Assembly: GCF_025151215.1 (NCBI RefSeq)
Contig: NZ_CP102286.1
Coordinates: 2,232,001-2,296,000 of the forward strand
DNA: 64,000 bases
DNA from: Parabacteroides merdae ATCC 43184
GTDB taxonomy: Bacteria; Bacteroidota; Bacteroidia; Bacteroidales; Tannerellaceae
Direction of reading: 5' to 3'
The position numbers and the translations under genes were made by a program. How positions within the stretch are numbered: position 1 is the stretch's first letter; each line of letters begins with the position of its first letter. The notes under the pieces are model-generated. The model worked only from the letters and a program-made list of their open reading frames with translations. It made no database searches and was not told the DNA's origin. Of this stretch, positions 17,073-28,100 are shown in pieces.

Positions 17073-19661
17073 ATGAACAAACAACAACTTGCCAATAAAA
17101 TATGGGCATCTGCCAACAAGATGCGTTCCAAGATAGAAGCCAACGAATATAAAGACTATATACTTGGCTTAATCTTCTATAAATTCCTGTCGGACAATGA
17201 GGTGAACTATCTGAAAAGTATCGGATGGACTGATGAGGATATTGTGACACTTGTAGAAAATCATGAAGACCAGGAAGCAGTCATGATGATGGAATATTGC
17301 AGAAATAACATCGGCTACTTCATTGAATACAAAAATCTGTTCGGCACATGGCTGAAGCCCAATTCTGAATTTAGCGTGGCCGACTTGAGCGGAGCGCTCA
17401 ACAGCTTCGACCGCCTGATCAGTCCTAACTACAGACATGTATATGAAAACGTATTCAAGACACTACAGGCCGGTTTGAGTAAATTAGGCGAAAATACGAC
17501 CTCACAAACACGTGCACTGAAGAATTTGATAAAGCTGATAAAAGATATACCTACCGATGGAAGCCAGGACTATGACGTGCTGGGATATGTATATGAATAC
17601 CTTATCAGTAACTTTGCAGCCAATGCCGGGAAAAAGGCCGGAGAGTTCTATACGCCTCACGAAGTGGCTATCCTGATGTCTGAAATTGTGGCTGAACACC
17701 ATAAGAATAAAGACAAAATTGAAATTTATGACCCTACAAGCGGTTCAGGTTCTTTGTTGATTACTATCGGTAAATCGGTTGGGCGCCATATCGAGGACAA
17801 GAACAAGGTGAAATACTATGCGCAGGAGCTGAAGGAAAACACTTACAACCTGACACGTATGAACCTGGTGATGCGTGGTATCAAACCGGATAACATCAAT
17901 ACCCGTTGTGCCGACTCTCTGGAAGAAGACTGGCCTTTGCAGACCGACGGCGGTGACATCGGCAAACCGCTTTACGTGGATGCCGTTGTCAGCAATCCCC
18001 CCTATTCTCAACAGTGGGATGCCAACGACCGTGAACTGGATGCACGTTTCAAGGATTATGGTGTAGCTCCTAAAAGCAAAGCTGATTACGCCTTTTTGCT
18101 TCATGAACTCCATCATCTTAAACCGGACGGAATCCTGACGATTGTGCTTCCTCACGGGGTTCTCTTCCGTGGCGATGCTGATGAAAATAGTGAAGGAGAA
18201 GGCAAAATCCGTCGCAACCTCATTGAGAAGAACAACATCGATGCCATTATCGGACTGCCTGCCAATATTTTCTTCGGCACAGGTATTCCTACCCTCATTA
18301 TGGTGCTCAAACAGCATCGTGACAATGACGACGTGCTGATTATCGATGCCTCGAAGGGTTTTGTTAAGGAAGGAAAAAATAACAAGTTGCGCGAATGTGA
18401 TATCAAACGTATTGCCGATACGGTACGCGAGCGAAAGACGATTCCCGGATACTCCCGTACAGTGTCCCGTGATGAAATCCGTCAAAACGGTTACAATCTG
18501 AATATCCCTCGTTATGTAGATTCCAGTGATCCTGTTGAAAAGTTCGACATCTATGCCACCATGTTCGGAGGCATCCCTCACAGTGAGATTGACGAACTTC
18601 AAAAATATTGGGACACATTCCCTTCTTTGCGTGAAGAATTGTTTAGAGCGGATACAGACAAACCTTATTCTCAGTTGAGGGCCGAAGATACTCAATCAGT
18701 TATAGAGCAGAATGCAGACGTGAAAGCCTTCCAGAAGAGGTTTGCACGGGCTTTCGAAGGTTTTGCCAATAGTGTTCATCATCGGCTGATTGATCATGTA
18801 GATACGATAAATCCACAAAAAGAACTGGATGCTATTTCCGATGATATTTTTGCCCGTTTGCATGAAACACCACTTATTAACCGGTATGCAGCCTATCAAG
18901 CTTTGGCTGACAACTGGCAGGGCATCACCAACGACATTGAGACCATACAGCAGGAAGGCATTGGAGCGGTAAGAGTAGTAGAACCTGCTTATAAACTGGT
19001 AAAGAAAGGCGACGAAGAGATTGAAGTGCCAGATGGTTTGAAAGGCCGCATTATTCCTTTTGAATTGGTACAACAGGAAAAATTTCAAGATGAACTGAAA
19101 GCTATAGCCGGTTTACAGATGCGGGTAGAAGAAATCTCAGGTGAACTGGATGAAATCCGTGAAAGCTTCTCAGAAGAGGAATCTGAGGCTTATTTGGATA
19201 GTGAAAAGGAAAATGCCTTTGATAAGAAAGCCATTACTGCGGGAGCAAAAGCCAAAAAGGATGCGGTGGAAGAGGAAACTAAAGAGAAACTGAAGAAGAT
19301 TGTCAAACTCTGGGAGGAACAGAAAAACAAAAACAAACAAATCAAGGAGGCAAAGCAGGCTCTTATTGACAAAACGGTAGAAGCGATAGAGAATCTTTCT
19401 GACGAAGATATTTCTCTGTTCCTGCATAAAAAATGGATTGATCCTATTATCAAAGGTATTGATGAAACGCTCACTGAGGTTTTGTCGGCTTTTGAAACTA
19501 AAGTGCTTACATTAGGTAAGAAATATGCTATAAGTTATAAGCAGTTGAATGAGGACTTGGGAAAATCCCAAAAAGAATTATCTGATCTTATTGGTGAACT
19601 GACTGGAGATGAGTTTACTTTATTAGGACTTAATGAGTTGATTAATGGTGAAAAGAAATAA
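17073..19661 (+). CDS. hsdM: Type I restriction-modification methyltransferase HsdM
   Basis: The adenine-N6 methyltransferase subunit of a type I system. It has the HsdM N-terminal helical domain (LANKIWASANKMRSKIEANE), FYTPHEVA (about residue 194), the SAM motif DPTSGSGSLL (about 219) and catalytic NPPY (about 308-311). At 862 residues it is well over the usual 500-550; the extra C-terminal part (about 560-862) includes a charged coiled coil (about 700-780), which may strengthen contact with HsdS. GC is higher than in the neighbouring element genes, hinting at a separate source. Confidence 0.95.
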   Translation: MNKQQLANKIWASANKMRSKIEANEYKDYILGLIFYKFLSDNEVNYLKSIGWTDEDIVTLVENHEDQEAVMMMEYCRNNIGYFIEYKNLFGTWLKPNSEFSVADLSGALNSFDRLISPNYRHVYENVFKTLQAGLSKLGENTTSQTRALKNLIKLIKDIPTDGSQDYDVLGYVYEYLISNFAANAGKKAGEFYTPHEVAILMSEIVAEHHKNKDKIEIYDPTSGSGSLLITIGKSVGRHIEDKNKVKYYAQELKENTYNLTRMNLVMRGIKPDNINTRCADSLEEDWPLQTDGGDIGKPLYVDAVVSNPPYSQQWDANDRELDARFKDYGVAPKSKADYAFLLHELHHLKPDGILTIVLPHGVLFRGDADENSEGEGKIRRNLIEKNNIDAIIGLPANIFFGTGIPTLIMVLKQHRDNDDVLIIDASKGFVKEGKNNKLRECDIKRIADTVRERKTIPGYSRTVSRDEIRQNGYNLNIPRYVDSSDPVEKFDIYATMFGGIPHSEIDELQKYWDTFPSLREELFRADTDKPYSQLRAEDTQSVIEQNADVKAFQKRFARAFEGFANSVHHRLIDHVDTINPQKELDAISDDIFARLHETPLINRYAAYQALADNWQGITNDIETIQQEGIGAVRVVEPAYKLVKKGDEEIEVPDGLKGRIIPFELVQQEKFQDELKAIAGLQMRVEEISGELDEIRESFSEEESEAYLDSEKENAFDKKAITAGAKAKKDAVEEETKEKLKKIVKLWEEQKNKNKQIKEAKQALIDKTVEAIENLSDEDISLFLHKKWIDPIIKGIDETLTEVLSAFETKVLTLGKKYAISYKQLNEDLGKSQKELSDLIGELTGDEFTLLGLNELINGEKK

Positions 19662-19665
19662 GTAT

Positions 19666-20799
19666 ATGAACGTACCTGAAATTAGATTTAAAGGATTAGA
19701 TAAAACTTGGAACAAAAAAACATTGGATGAACTCGTTCAACTGAATAGTGGAATGGATTATAAGCACTTATGTAATGGGAATATACCTGTATATGGAACT
19801 GGTGGATACATGTTAAGTGTTAACGCAGCTTTATCTTACGATAAAGATGCTATAGGAATAGGACGTAAAGGTACTATTAACAAACCATATATATTAAAAG
19901 CACCTTTTTGGACTGTTGATACACTCTTTTATGCAATACCTCGTAAATATAATAACTTACAATTTTGTAATTGCATATTTCAAAGAATTGATTGGTTAAA
20001 ATACGATGAATCCACAGGAGTTCCAAGTCTATCCAAAAATATAATAAATTCAATAGAGGTAAATTGTGCTCCTAGTTATGACGAACAGCAAAAGATAGCA
20101 TCTTATTTCCAGTCATTAGATTCATTAATTCAAACCACATCAAAGAAACTTGTATCTTTAAAACAAATAAAAGATGCAAGCCTACAATCTATGTTTCCAC
20201 AAGAAGGAGAAACTGTACCTAAAGTAAGATTTAAAGGATTTGAAGGAGAATGGGAAAAAATTCCTTTTGGGTCATTCTTAAAAGAAAGTTATGAAAGGTC
20301 AACAGTAGAGAATGAGGATATTTTATTATCGTCCGCAATTACAGGAGTGTACTTAAACTCTGAATTATTTGGACATCAAAGAGGAGCTTCTAATATTGGA
20401 TATAAGAAAATAAAAAAGAATATGCTAATTCTTTCAACCCAAAATCTCCATTTAGGAAATGCCAATGTTAATTTAAGATTTGAGCATGGACTTATATCAC
20501 CAGCTTACAAGGTCTACGAAATCGTTAATATATCACCATTATTCCTACAACAATGGATAAAAATGGATTCTACAAAAGTTTTTTTCCTGAATGCAACAAC
20601 AGCAGGTGCTAGTTTGTGTAGAAAGAACATTGTGTGGGATGATTTGTACAAACAAATAGTATTGATCCCTTCAAAAAATGAACAAGTTAAAATAGGATTA
20701 TTCTTTTCAAATCTTGATAAACAAATCTCTCTCCAAACCCAACGCCTTGAAAAGCTAAAACAAATCAAGGCAGCTTGTCTGGATAAGATGTTTGTGTAA
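19666..20799 (+). CDS. hsdS: Type I specificity subunit HsdS
   Basis: A 377-residue specificity subunit with two target-recognition domains, each introduced by the same signature: PEIRFKGLDKTWNKK at the start and PKVRFKGFEGEWEK near residue 185. Each half ends in the conserved helix seen as QQKIASYFQSLDSLI and EQVKIGLFFSNLDKQI, followed by L-x-x-LKQIK. The start at 19666 follows the hsdM stop by 4 bp; a longer start at 19645 overlaps hsdM. Base composition is much more AT-rich than hsdM and hsdR, as is common where specificity genes are exchanged. No second hsdS copy or invertase is present. Confidence 0.93.
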   Translation: MNVPEIRFKGLDKTWNKKTLDELVQLNSGMDYKHLCNGNIPVYGTGGYMLSVNAALSYDKDAIGIGRKGTINKPYILKAPFWTVDTLFYAIPRKYNNLQFCNCIFQRIDWLKYDESTGVPSLSKNIINSIEVNCAPSYDEQQKIASYFQSLDSLIQTTSKKLVSLKQIKDASLQSMFPQEGETVPKVRFKGFEGEWEKIPFGSFLKESYERSTVENEDILLSSAITGVYLNSELFGHQRGASNIGYKKIKKNMLILSTQNLHLGNANVNLRFEHGLISPAYKVYEIVNISPLFLQQWIKMDSTKVFFLNATTAGASLCRKNIVWDDLYKQIVLIPSKNEQVKIGLFFSNLDKQISLQTQRLEKLKQIKAACLDKMFV

Positions 20800-20829
20800 A
20801 ATATCATTCAAACCTTTAATGGAGTAAAT

Positions 20830-23800
20830 ATGGATAATATAAACGACATACAATATTTCGTCAAGGAAAGTCTGTTTGAACAAGCCTTGGTCGACCTTCT
20901 CCCCCATCACGGTTGGGAAAAGGAAGTCCTTGTACAACCCACAGAAGATGATTTGATCCAGAACTGGGCAAAGATTCTCTTTGACAACAACCGTGACATC
21001 AACAAATTAGGCAATTATCCGCTTACTGCGAGTGAGATGCGCCAAATCATCGATCAGGTGAATCTGTGCGACAGCCCATACGCCATGAATATGTTTATCA
21101 ATGGCGGACAGGTATGTATCAAACGCGACAATCCTGCCGATACAAACAATTACGGCAAGGAAGTATATCTGAAGATTTTCGATGCACGCGAAATCAGTGC
21201 CGGACAGAGCCGCTACCAGATTGCCCGCCAACCTCGTTTCAAGGCTTCGCACCCGTTGGGCGGTGACCGACGGGGCGATGTGATGTTGCTCATCAATGGC
21301 ATGCCGGTGATTCATATAGAGCTGAAACGTTCCAAAGTAGATGTAAGTCAGGCTACCTTTCAGATTAAGCGTTATACCCACGAAGGTGTATTCGACAACG
21401 GTATCTTCAAGATGGTGCAGATTTTCGTGGCCATGACTCCGGAAGAAACACTCTATTTTGCCAATCCGGGCAAAGAAGAGAATTTCAAGCCGGAATTCTA
21501 TTTCCATTGGGAAGACTTTAACAACACAATCATACGAGACTGGAGGCGAATTGTATCCGATTTGCTCAGCATCCCCATGGCACATCAGCTAATCGGTTAT
21601 TATACCATTGCCGACGATAAGGATAAGACACTGAAAGTACTTCGCAGCTATCAGTATTTTGCAGCCAGCAAAATCAGTGACATAACGCATAAGACTAACT
21701 GGGATACTCATCAGCATCGTGGCGGATACGTGTGGCATACCACCGGTTCCGGAAAGACCATGACCAGTTTCAAGTCAGCACAGCTTATAGCCAATTCCGG
21801 CGATGCAGACAAAGTGGTATTTCTATTGGACCGCATTGAGCTGAGCGTGCAATCATTGGATGAATACCGTGGATTTGCGGGAGAAGACGAAGCTATTCAG
21901 GATACGCAGAACACAGCTATCCTGTTGAGTAAGCTCAAAAGTACAGATAACGACGACCGACTGATTGTGACCTCTATTCAGAAGATGTCGAACATCAAAG
22001 CAGGGAAAGATATTTCGCAAGATGACATTGATTTGATAGATCGTAAACGACTGGTATTTATCATAGACGAATGTCATCGTAGCGTGTTCGGCGATATGCT
22101 GATAGGTATCAAGAATACCTTCAAAAGAGCCCTGCTTTTCGGTTTCACGGGAACACCAGTCTTCAAAGAAAACGCCAAGCATGAAATCATGACCGAAACC
22201 ATATTCGGCGACATGATTCATAAATACACCATCGCCAACGGAATCCCTGATCACAACGTATTGGGATTCGATCCGTATATGGTGAGAACCTACGAAGACA
22301 ATGAGCTTCGCGAAAAAGTGGCATTCTCCCAACTGAAGGTAAACAGCATCGAGGAGATTGAAAATGACGAACAGAAAATGTCTATTTACAACATGTTCAT
22401 GAATGAACTGAAGATGCCGGACACTTATAAGGAAGGAGATGAAACCTTACACGGAATAGAACATTATCTGCCTAAAGACTTGTATCAGCAGCCTGTTCAT
22501 CACCAGGCTGTCGCAGCCGACATCGCAAGTGGAAGGGATAAACTGAGCAAGAACGGTAAATTCCACGCAATTCTGGCTACAAAGAATATACCTGAGGCAA
22601 TAGCTTATTATCGGATATTCAAGGAGCAATATCCTTCCCTGAATGTGGTAGCCGTATTCGACAACAACATAGACAATTCTGATGGCGGAATTGCCAAGGA
22701 AGATGCCTTGCTGGAGATGCTGGATGACTATAACCGGAAATATGGAACAACATTCCAGCTTTCCACATATGCCAAATACAAAAAGGATGTGGCCAAAAGA
22801 CTGGCACACAAGAAGCCTTACCTCAATATAGAACATGATCACACACAGCAGATAGACCTGCTTATTGTGGTCTCACAGATGTTGACAGGTTATGATTCCA
22901 AATGGGTAAATACGCTGTATGTGGATAAGGTAATGAAATATGTGGACATTATCCAGTCGTTCTCACGCACCAACCGCCTGTTTGGTCCGGACAAGCCTTT
23001 CGGCATTATCCGCTATTACTCTTTCCCTTACACCATGGAGCAGAATATCAACGATGCACTCGATGTATATGTGGACAGGCCGTTAGGTGTTTTTGTCGAT
23101 AAACTGGAAAGCAATCTGACAAATATCAACCAGAAGTTCTTGCACATAAGGGATATATTCCAGGCACAGAAAATCGAAAACTTTACCAAATTGCCGGAAT
23201 CAAGAGAAGACAGGAATATGTTTGCCAAAGATTTCAGCCAGATGACTCATCTGCTGGAAGCAGCCAAGCTGCAAGGATTCACATGGGATAAGGATGAATA
23301 TGAGTTCCAGCATGGCGATACCTATACCTACGTCAAAATGGAACTGGACGAACAGACTTACCTTATTCTGCTGCAACGATACAGGGAACTGTTTGAAGGT
23401 AATGGAGATGGCAGTACGGAAGGAAATGATTTTGACTATCCTATTGATACCTATATCACAGAAACAGGTACGGGTACGATCGATGCCGAATATATCAACT
23501 CCAAGTTTGTGAAGTTCATCAAGAACCTCTACATGTCCGGTCCGGGAAGCGAACTGACCAAAGAAGCCTTTAAAGAGTTGCACAAAACCTTTGCTTCTCT
23601 ATCACAAAAGGATCAGCGTACGGCAATGATTATCCTGCACGACCTGCAAAGTGGAGATTTGCATCTGTCGCCGGGTAAGACGATTTATGATTATATCGCA
23701 GAATACCAATTCCGTGAATTACACAAACAAGTAATGATTCTGGCCGAAGCGACCGGTTTAAATGCCAGTCAACTGGAGCACATCATGAGTCGTAATGTAA

Positions 23801-25134
23801 CGGAACAGAATCTGAATGAGTTCAGCCAGTTTGACAACCTGAAGCTGACATTGAACATGACCAAGACCCGTGAATTCATTGCCAAAGTAGAAGGTACAGA
23901 GGTTCCGGCTCGTCTGGTTATTCCCAAGGCAGACAAATTACTTCGAGAGTTTATTTTAGACAGCAGTTGTAGAGAACATATTCTGAAAGCGTACTTGAAC
24001 ATGGAGGAGAATTATCAATCCGAAGAAGAACAGGTGCCGCAAGACGAAGACGTTATTACAGACGAAGTACAGCATGTAGACATGGCCGTCATAAAAGATA
24101 ATATCCGGAGTATTCTGAAAACAACTTTGACCACAGTGCTTCCACAAATGCGTCCTATCGACGAGATTATAGACAGCGCATTCTATGTAATAGACACACC
24201 GTCAATTGATTCTTTGGACAATGTAGGCATGTTTATTCAGCGGGCATTTACAAATCTGTACGGTAAGAAAGCAACTATCGTAGATAAGTTTGTGGCATTT
24301 AATTTATTGGTCACCAAGTTTGAAGCATATCTGAAGAAATTATATTATCTGATGAAAGGCCATGAAGTTCCTGCCCAAAATCCGGGTGAAGATGTAACTT
24401 GGAAAAACGTGATTTATGCTCATAAATGTCTGTGGAATCTGAAATACAGCACGGATGAAGGAAAGCAGCAGCTATATCAATACCTTATGCTCATTAAAGG
24501 CTGGAGAAACAGTGAATCACATATTTCTCCTACAGCTTCAGAACAGGAAGTTGATACTGCAATCAGCATCATCCTGACCATGTATTTCTATGCTACAGGC
24601 TCTTCTATTACAGATTTGGAAATGAATGGACATGAAATACAAAAGTCCGAAAGTGTTCACAAAGAAAATTCTTATGTCCATAAAGTAATTCAGTTGCATC
24701 CATATTATAATGAAGAAAATGATGACCAACAACTGGTCGCTGAAGCGAACGTAAAGGATTGGCCAGAAGAAAAACGAATCGCAACTCTGAAAAAGAGCAT
24801 TTGCCAGCTTATAGGATATGAGCCTAAAAAGTCACCTTTGAACAAGCAAAGACATTGGATTGCGATTTATCGTATAGCAGCAGATAAGGGATTTATCATA
24901 GAAGGTGATTTTGCTTATTTCAAAAGAATCATTGATAATATGCAAATAAGTAATCTTCCTGTTCCTCTTAAAATAGAATCGCTACAAAGCTCCATCAAAG
25001 ACGTGTATGCAAAAGATATTGAATATTGGACAGACAATAACCTTAGTGGCAAAAAACTAGCAGAGTATGAAGATATTAAGAAATGTGCTGATGCGTTTGC
25101 CAAGATTGTAGGAAATAATATTAATACGAAATAA
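20830..25134 (+). CDS. hsdR: Type I restriction endonuclease subunit HsdR
   Basis: The motor and nuclease subunit. The N-terminal nuclease domain shows RRGDVML (Asp near residue 149) and HIELKRSK (ExK near 163). The SF2 motor has HTTGSGKT (about 304), IIDECHRS (about 413), GFTGTPVF and the motif VI-like SFSRTNRLFG. At 1434 residues it is about 400 longer than typical HsdR; the last 200 residues (about 1235-1434) are AT-rich in codon use and look like an added domain (ends with KCADAFAKIVG). It stops 10 bp before the next gene, which is therefore probably in the same operon. Confidence 0.95.
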   Translation: MDNINDIQYFVKESLFEQALVDLLPHHGWEKEVLVQPTEDDLIQNWAKILFDNNRDINKLGNYPLTASEMRQIIDQVNLCDSPYAMNMFINGGQVCIKRDNPADTNNYGKEVYLKIFDAREISAGQSRYQIARQPRFKASHPLGGDRRGDVMLLINGMPVIHIELKRSKVDVSQATFQIKRYTHEGVFDNGIFKMVQIFVAMTPEETLYFANPGKEENFKPEFYFHWEDFNNTIIRDWRRIVSDLLSIPMAHQLIGYYTIADDKDKTLKVLRSYQYFAASKISDITHKTNWDTHQHRGGYVWHTTGSGKTMTSFKSAQLIANSGDADKVVFLLDRIELSVQSLDEYRGFAGEDEAIQDTQNTAILLSKLKSTDNDDRLIVTSIQKMSNIKAGKDISQDDIDLIDRKRLVFIIDECHRSVFGDMLIGIKNTFKRALLFGFTGTPVFKENAKHEIMTETIFGDMIHKYTIANGIPDHNVLGFDPYMVRTYEDNELREKVAFSQLKVNSIEEIENDEQKMSIYNMFMNELKMPDTYKEGDETLHGIEHYLPKDLYQQPVHHQAVAADIASGRDKLSKNGKFHAILATKNIPEAIAYYRIFKEQYPSLNVVAVFDNNIDNSDGGIAKEDALLEMLDDYNRKYGTTFQLSTYAKYKKDVAKRLAHKKPYLNIEHDHTQQIDLLIVVSQMLTGYDSKWVNTLYVDKVMKYVDIIQSFSRTNRLFGPDKPFGIIRYYSFPYTMEQNINDALDVYVDRPLGVFVDKLESNLTNINQKFLHIRDIFQAQKIENFTKLPESREDRNMFAKDFSQMTHLLEAAKLQGFTWDKDEYEFQHGDTYTYVKMELDEQTYLILLQRYRELFEGNGDGSTEGNDFDYPIDTYITETGTGTIDAEYINSKFVKFIKNLYMSGPGSELTKEAFKELHKTFASLSQKDQRTAMIILHDLQSGDLHLSPGKTIYDYIAEYQFRELHKQVMILAEATGLNASQLEHIMSRNVTEQNLNEFSQFDNLKLTLNMTKTREFIAKVEGTEVPARLVIPKADKLLREFILDSSCREHILKAYLNMEENYQSEEEQVPQDEDVITDEVQHVDMAVIKDNIRSILKTTLTTVLPQMRPIDEIIDSAFYVIDTPSIDSLDNVGMFIQRAFTNLYGKKATIVDKFVAFNLLVTKFEAYLKKLYYLMKGHEVPAQNPGEDVTWKNVIYAHKCLWNLKYSTDEGKQQLYQYLMLIKGWRNSESHISPTASEQEVDTAISIILTMYFYATGSSITDLEMNGHEIQKSESVHKENSYVHKVIQLHPYYNEENDDQQLVAEANVKDWPEEKRIATLKKSICQLIGYEPKKSPLNKQRHWIAIYRIAADKGFIIEGDFAYFKRIIDNMQISNLPVPLKIESLQSSIKDVYAKDIEYWTDNNLSGKKLAEYEDIKKCADAFAKIVGNNINTK

Positions 25135-25144
25135 GACGATTATC

Positions 25145-28100
25145 ATGAAACATATATCAATCCGTGTGCCTTGGCACGATAATAAATGGAATGGAACTAT
25201 TTGTCAATGTCCGAAAAATAATCCATTCTGCATGATGCTTCACAATATATCTGAAAAAAAAGATGAGAACAAAGAAGAAACTTATGCAGGAAAGGATTGG
25301 AATTCTCTCAAGCAAGATCAATTACCTGCTTGTGTTGGCGAGAATGGTGGTTTTATGAATGAGAAGCCATATAAAAGAACCTTCAAACATGTTTATGCTT
25401 TTGGAGAGACTCCACATGCAAAGCTCTTACCTACAACAATAGAACTCAAACCATATAGCTTTTTTGGAATACCTTTCCGATATCTATCTCGTGATTATCA
25501 GGAAGAACTGAATCATAAATATCCGAATATGTCTGATGATGAAACTGCACCGTTTCCTACATCTTGGGTATATGGAAAAGAGAGACAGTTTGAAATATTA
25601 AATCACTTTAGATTAAATATAGAAGCTGGCACTTCACTCGGAGTTTTCTATTGCAAAAGTGGTAATCCAATTGATGAAGATGCAAAATTAATCGTTGGTA
25701 TAGGTGAAATTACTAAAGTTTTACCGCTACAAACATATGAGACAACAACTGATTATACATATCCTTTTTGGGATTTGATTTTTGAACATGGTATAAGAAC
25801 TGATTTGAAGAAGTCAAAAGGATTTCTTTTGCCATATCATGAATATATGTCACTTGATGAAGACTATGTAAAAGCCCAAACAGGAAAATCAAAACAAGAA
25901 GTAATTGATGAAATAAAAATTACCATTCCAAAGCTAGGCAATAGCCAGAAAATTTTTAACGAGTTGTCGTATGGTTGTGAATATGTTAGTAACCATAGCA
26001 TGTTGATTATTTTGAATGTAGCCAGGAAATGTTTAGAATGTGTCATTAATCATGGACTTGTCGGAGGAAACTGGAAACAACAAATTTTGTGGATAGATTC
26101 CCAAATTGCAAAGGTGAAGGATATGATAGGTCCTTTCCCAGCTTTCGCCGAGGCTTTATCAGCAATAGGGGTAAATTATGCATTTATAATTGAACAGGAT
26201 TTACGAAATAATGGATATTGTAGGGTTAAAGATAATCCATGGGAAGCCTTTGATAAATTGATGAAAGATGAATTGTCTCTTCCTGATTCCGTATATAAAA
26301 GTGAACTTACTCATTATCGTATTCTTTGGAAAAATACTCTAAGTAACCAAAGACAAGTACTGGAACTGCTATCACGTTTTGAAATAAATTCGGAAGTAAT
26401 AAAATGGTGGTTTGATAGTCCTGGCTGCTATGATGAATTATTAAATAATCCATATATTATCAGCGAGGAGAGTCTTATTGAAAATTATCTTCCTGTTACA
26501 ACCGAAATGATTGATCTTGGCATAATGGCTGACCCTAAGATTCAAGGCAAATGGACTCCAAAAGCTCCTTCACTAGTGGAATCCGTAATTGATAATAGAA
26601 GGATCCGCTCATTTATCATTTCAAAACTTGTGGCAAGTCTCAGTGATGGTGATACATTAATTTCTGCAAACGAGATTGAGTTATATATAAAAGATTGTTT
26701 GGCTGCGGACAATCATCAACTGCCATATAATTATTTAATGTCAAACAAAGAGTTCATTGAAGAAAAAACTATATATCTTAATACTGATGACAGGTGTGCA
26801 CTGCAGTTGAAGGAATATAAAGAAATTGATGATTATTTGCGTAAGATATTCAAAGGTCGTGCTTCAAAGGATGTCAAATCACCATTAAAAGAAGACTGGA
26901 ATACGATCGTTAAAGCATCTATTGATGGTTACAATGAAGCAAATGAGCGATGCCGTAATGCTGTAGCTGACCAGGTAAAGGCATTGGAAATGTTCTGCAG
27001 TAAGCGCCTTTCTGTGCTGGCAGGTCCAGCTGGAACAGGCAAAACTACAGTTGTCAAAGCTTTCTTAAAATCGCCACAAATAAAAGCAGAAGGTACACTC
27101 CTTTTGGCTCCTACAGGGAAAGCGCGAGTTCGCTTGGGTAACATGTCTGCAGATATTCAAGCCCTAACTATTGCGCAATTTCTGACGCGTCAGGGTTTCT
27201 TTGACTGGGATACAATGACACCTTGTGTTCCTGAAGATGCAGAAAAACGTAAATACTGTGGAGCCAAAAATGTCATTATTGACGAGTGCTCCATGCTTAC
27301 ATGTAAGGACTTTTATGTCTTAATGAAAGCATTGGATTTAAAGAACATTAATCGAATAATTTTAATTGGAGATCCATTTCAATTACCTCCTATTGGCCCT
27401 GGCAGACCATTTGCAGACTTATTTAACTACCTAAAGGATAATAAAGACGAATATTTAAGATCGGCAATAACAAAATTACGATATGTTGTAAGAACTATTA
27501 ATACAGGAGACTCTGACATATTGACTTTAGCATCATGGTTCTCTGGAGAAAAACCTGCAAAGAATTCCGATCTCATTTTTGAGCAAGTTGCCAAAGGAAA
27601 TCTTAATAATGACTTGGTTGTTTATACTTGGAATGATGAAAACGACCTTAAAGACTGCTTGAAAGAGGCCATTGAAAAAGAGTTGCCAGAAGAGGAAGGT
27701 AAATCTTTATCCGATAAGATTCGTAAATCTATAGGACTTGACGATGTAAATAAAGCCTTAAATGATCCGTCAAAGGTTGAAAAATTTCAGGTTTTATCCC
27801 CAGTAAAAAATCCGGTATGGGGAACATTCCAGATTAATTCGTATTTCCAAGAGTGGGTTGGTATAAATAAAAATTTTTCAATAGAAATAGCTCCTATTAC
27901 CATATCTGCTCTAGATAAGGTCATTCAATTAAAGAATGAACGCAAGAAATCTACGAGTAAAGAAGAATGTCAACTTTCAAATGGTCAAATAGGTTTTGTT
28001 AATTATGCAAATAAGAGGGAAAAGAAATCGACAGTTGTTTTTACCGGGTTACCCAACAAGAGATTTTCATATTATTCTTCTAAGTCGGATGAGGCTGATA

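Noticed and set aside
17745..18695. 316-codon minus-strand frame inside hsdM
   Set aside because: It is antisense to the catalytic part of hsdM and shows no recognisable domain.
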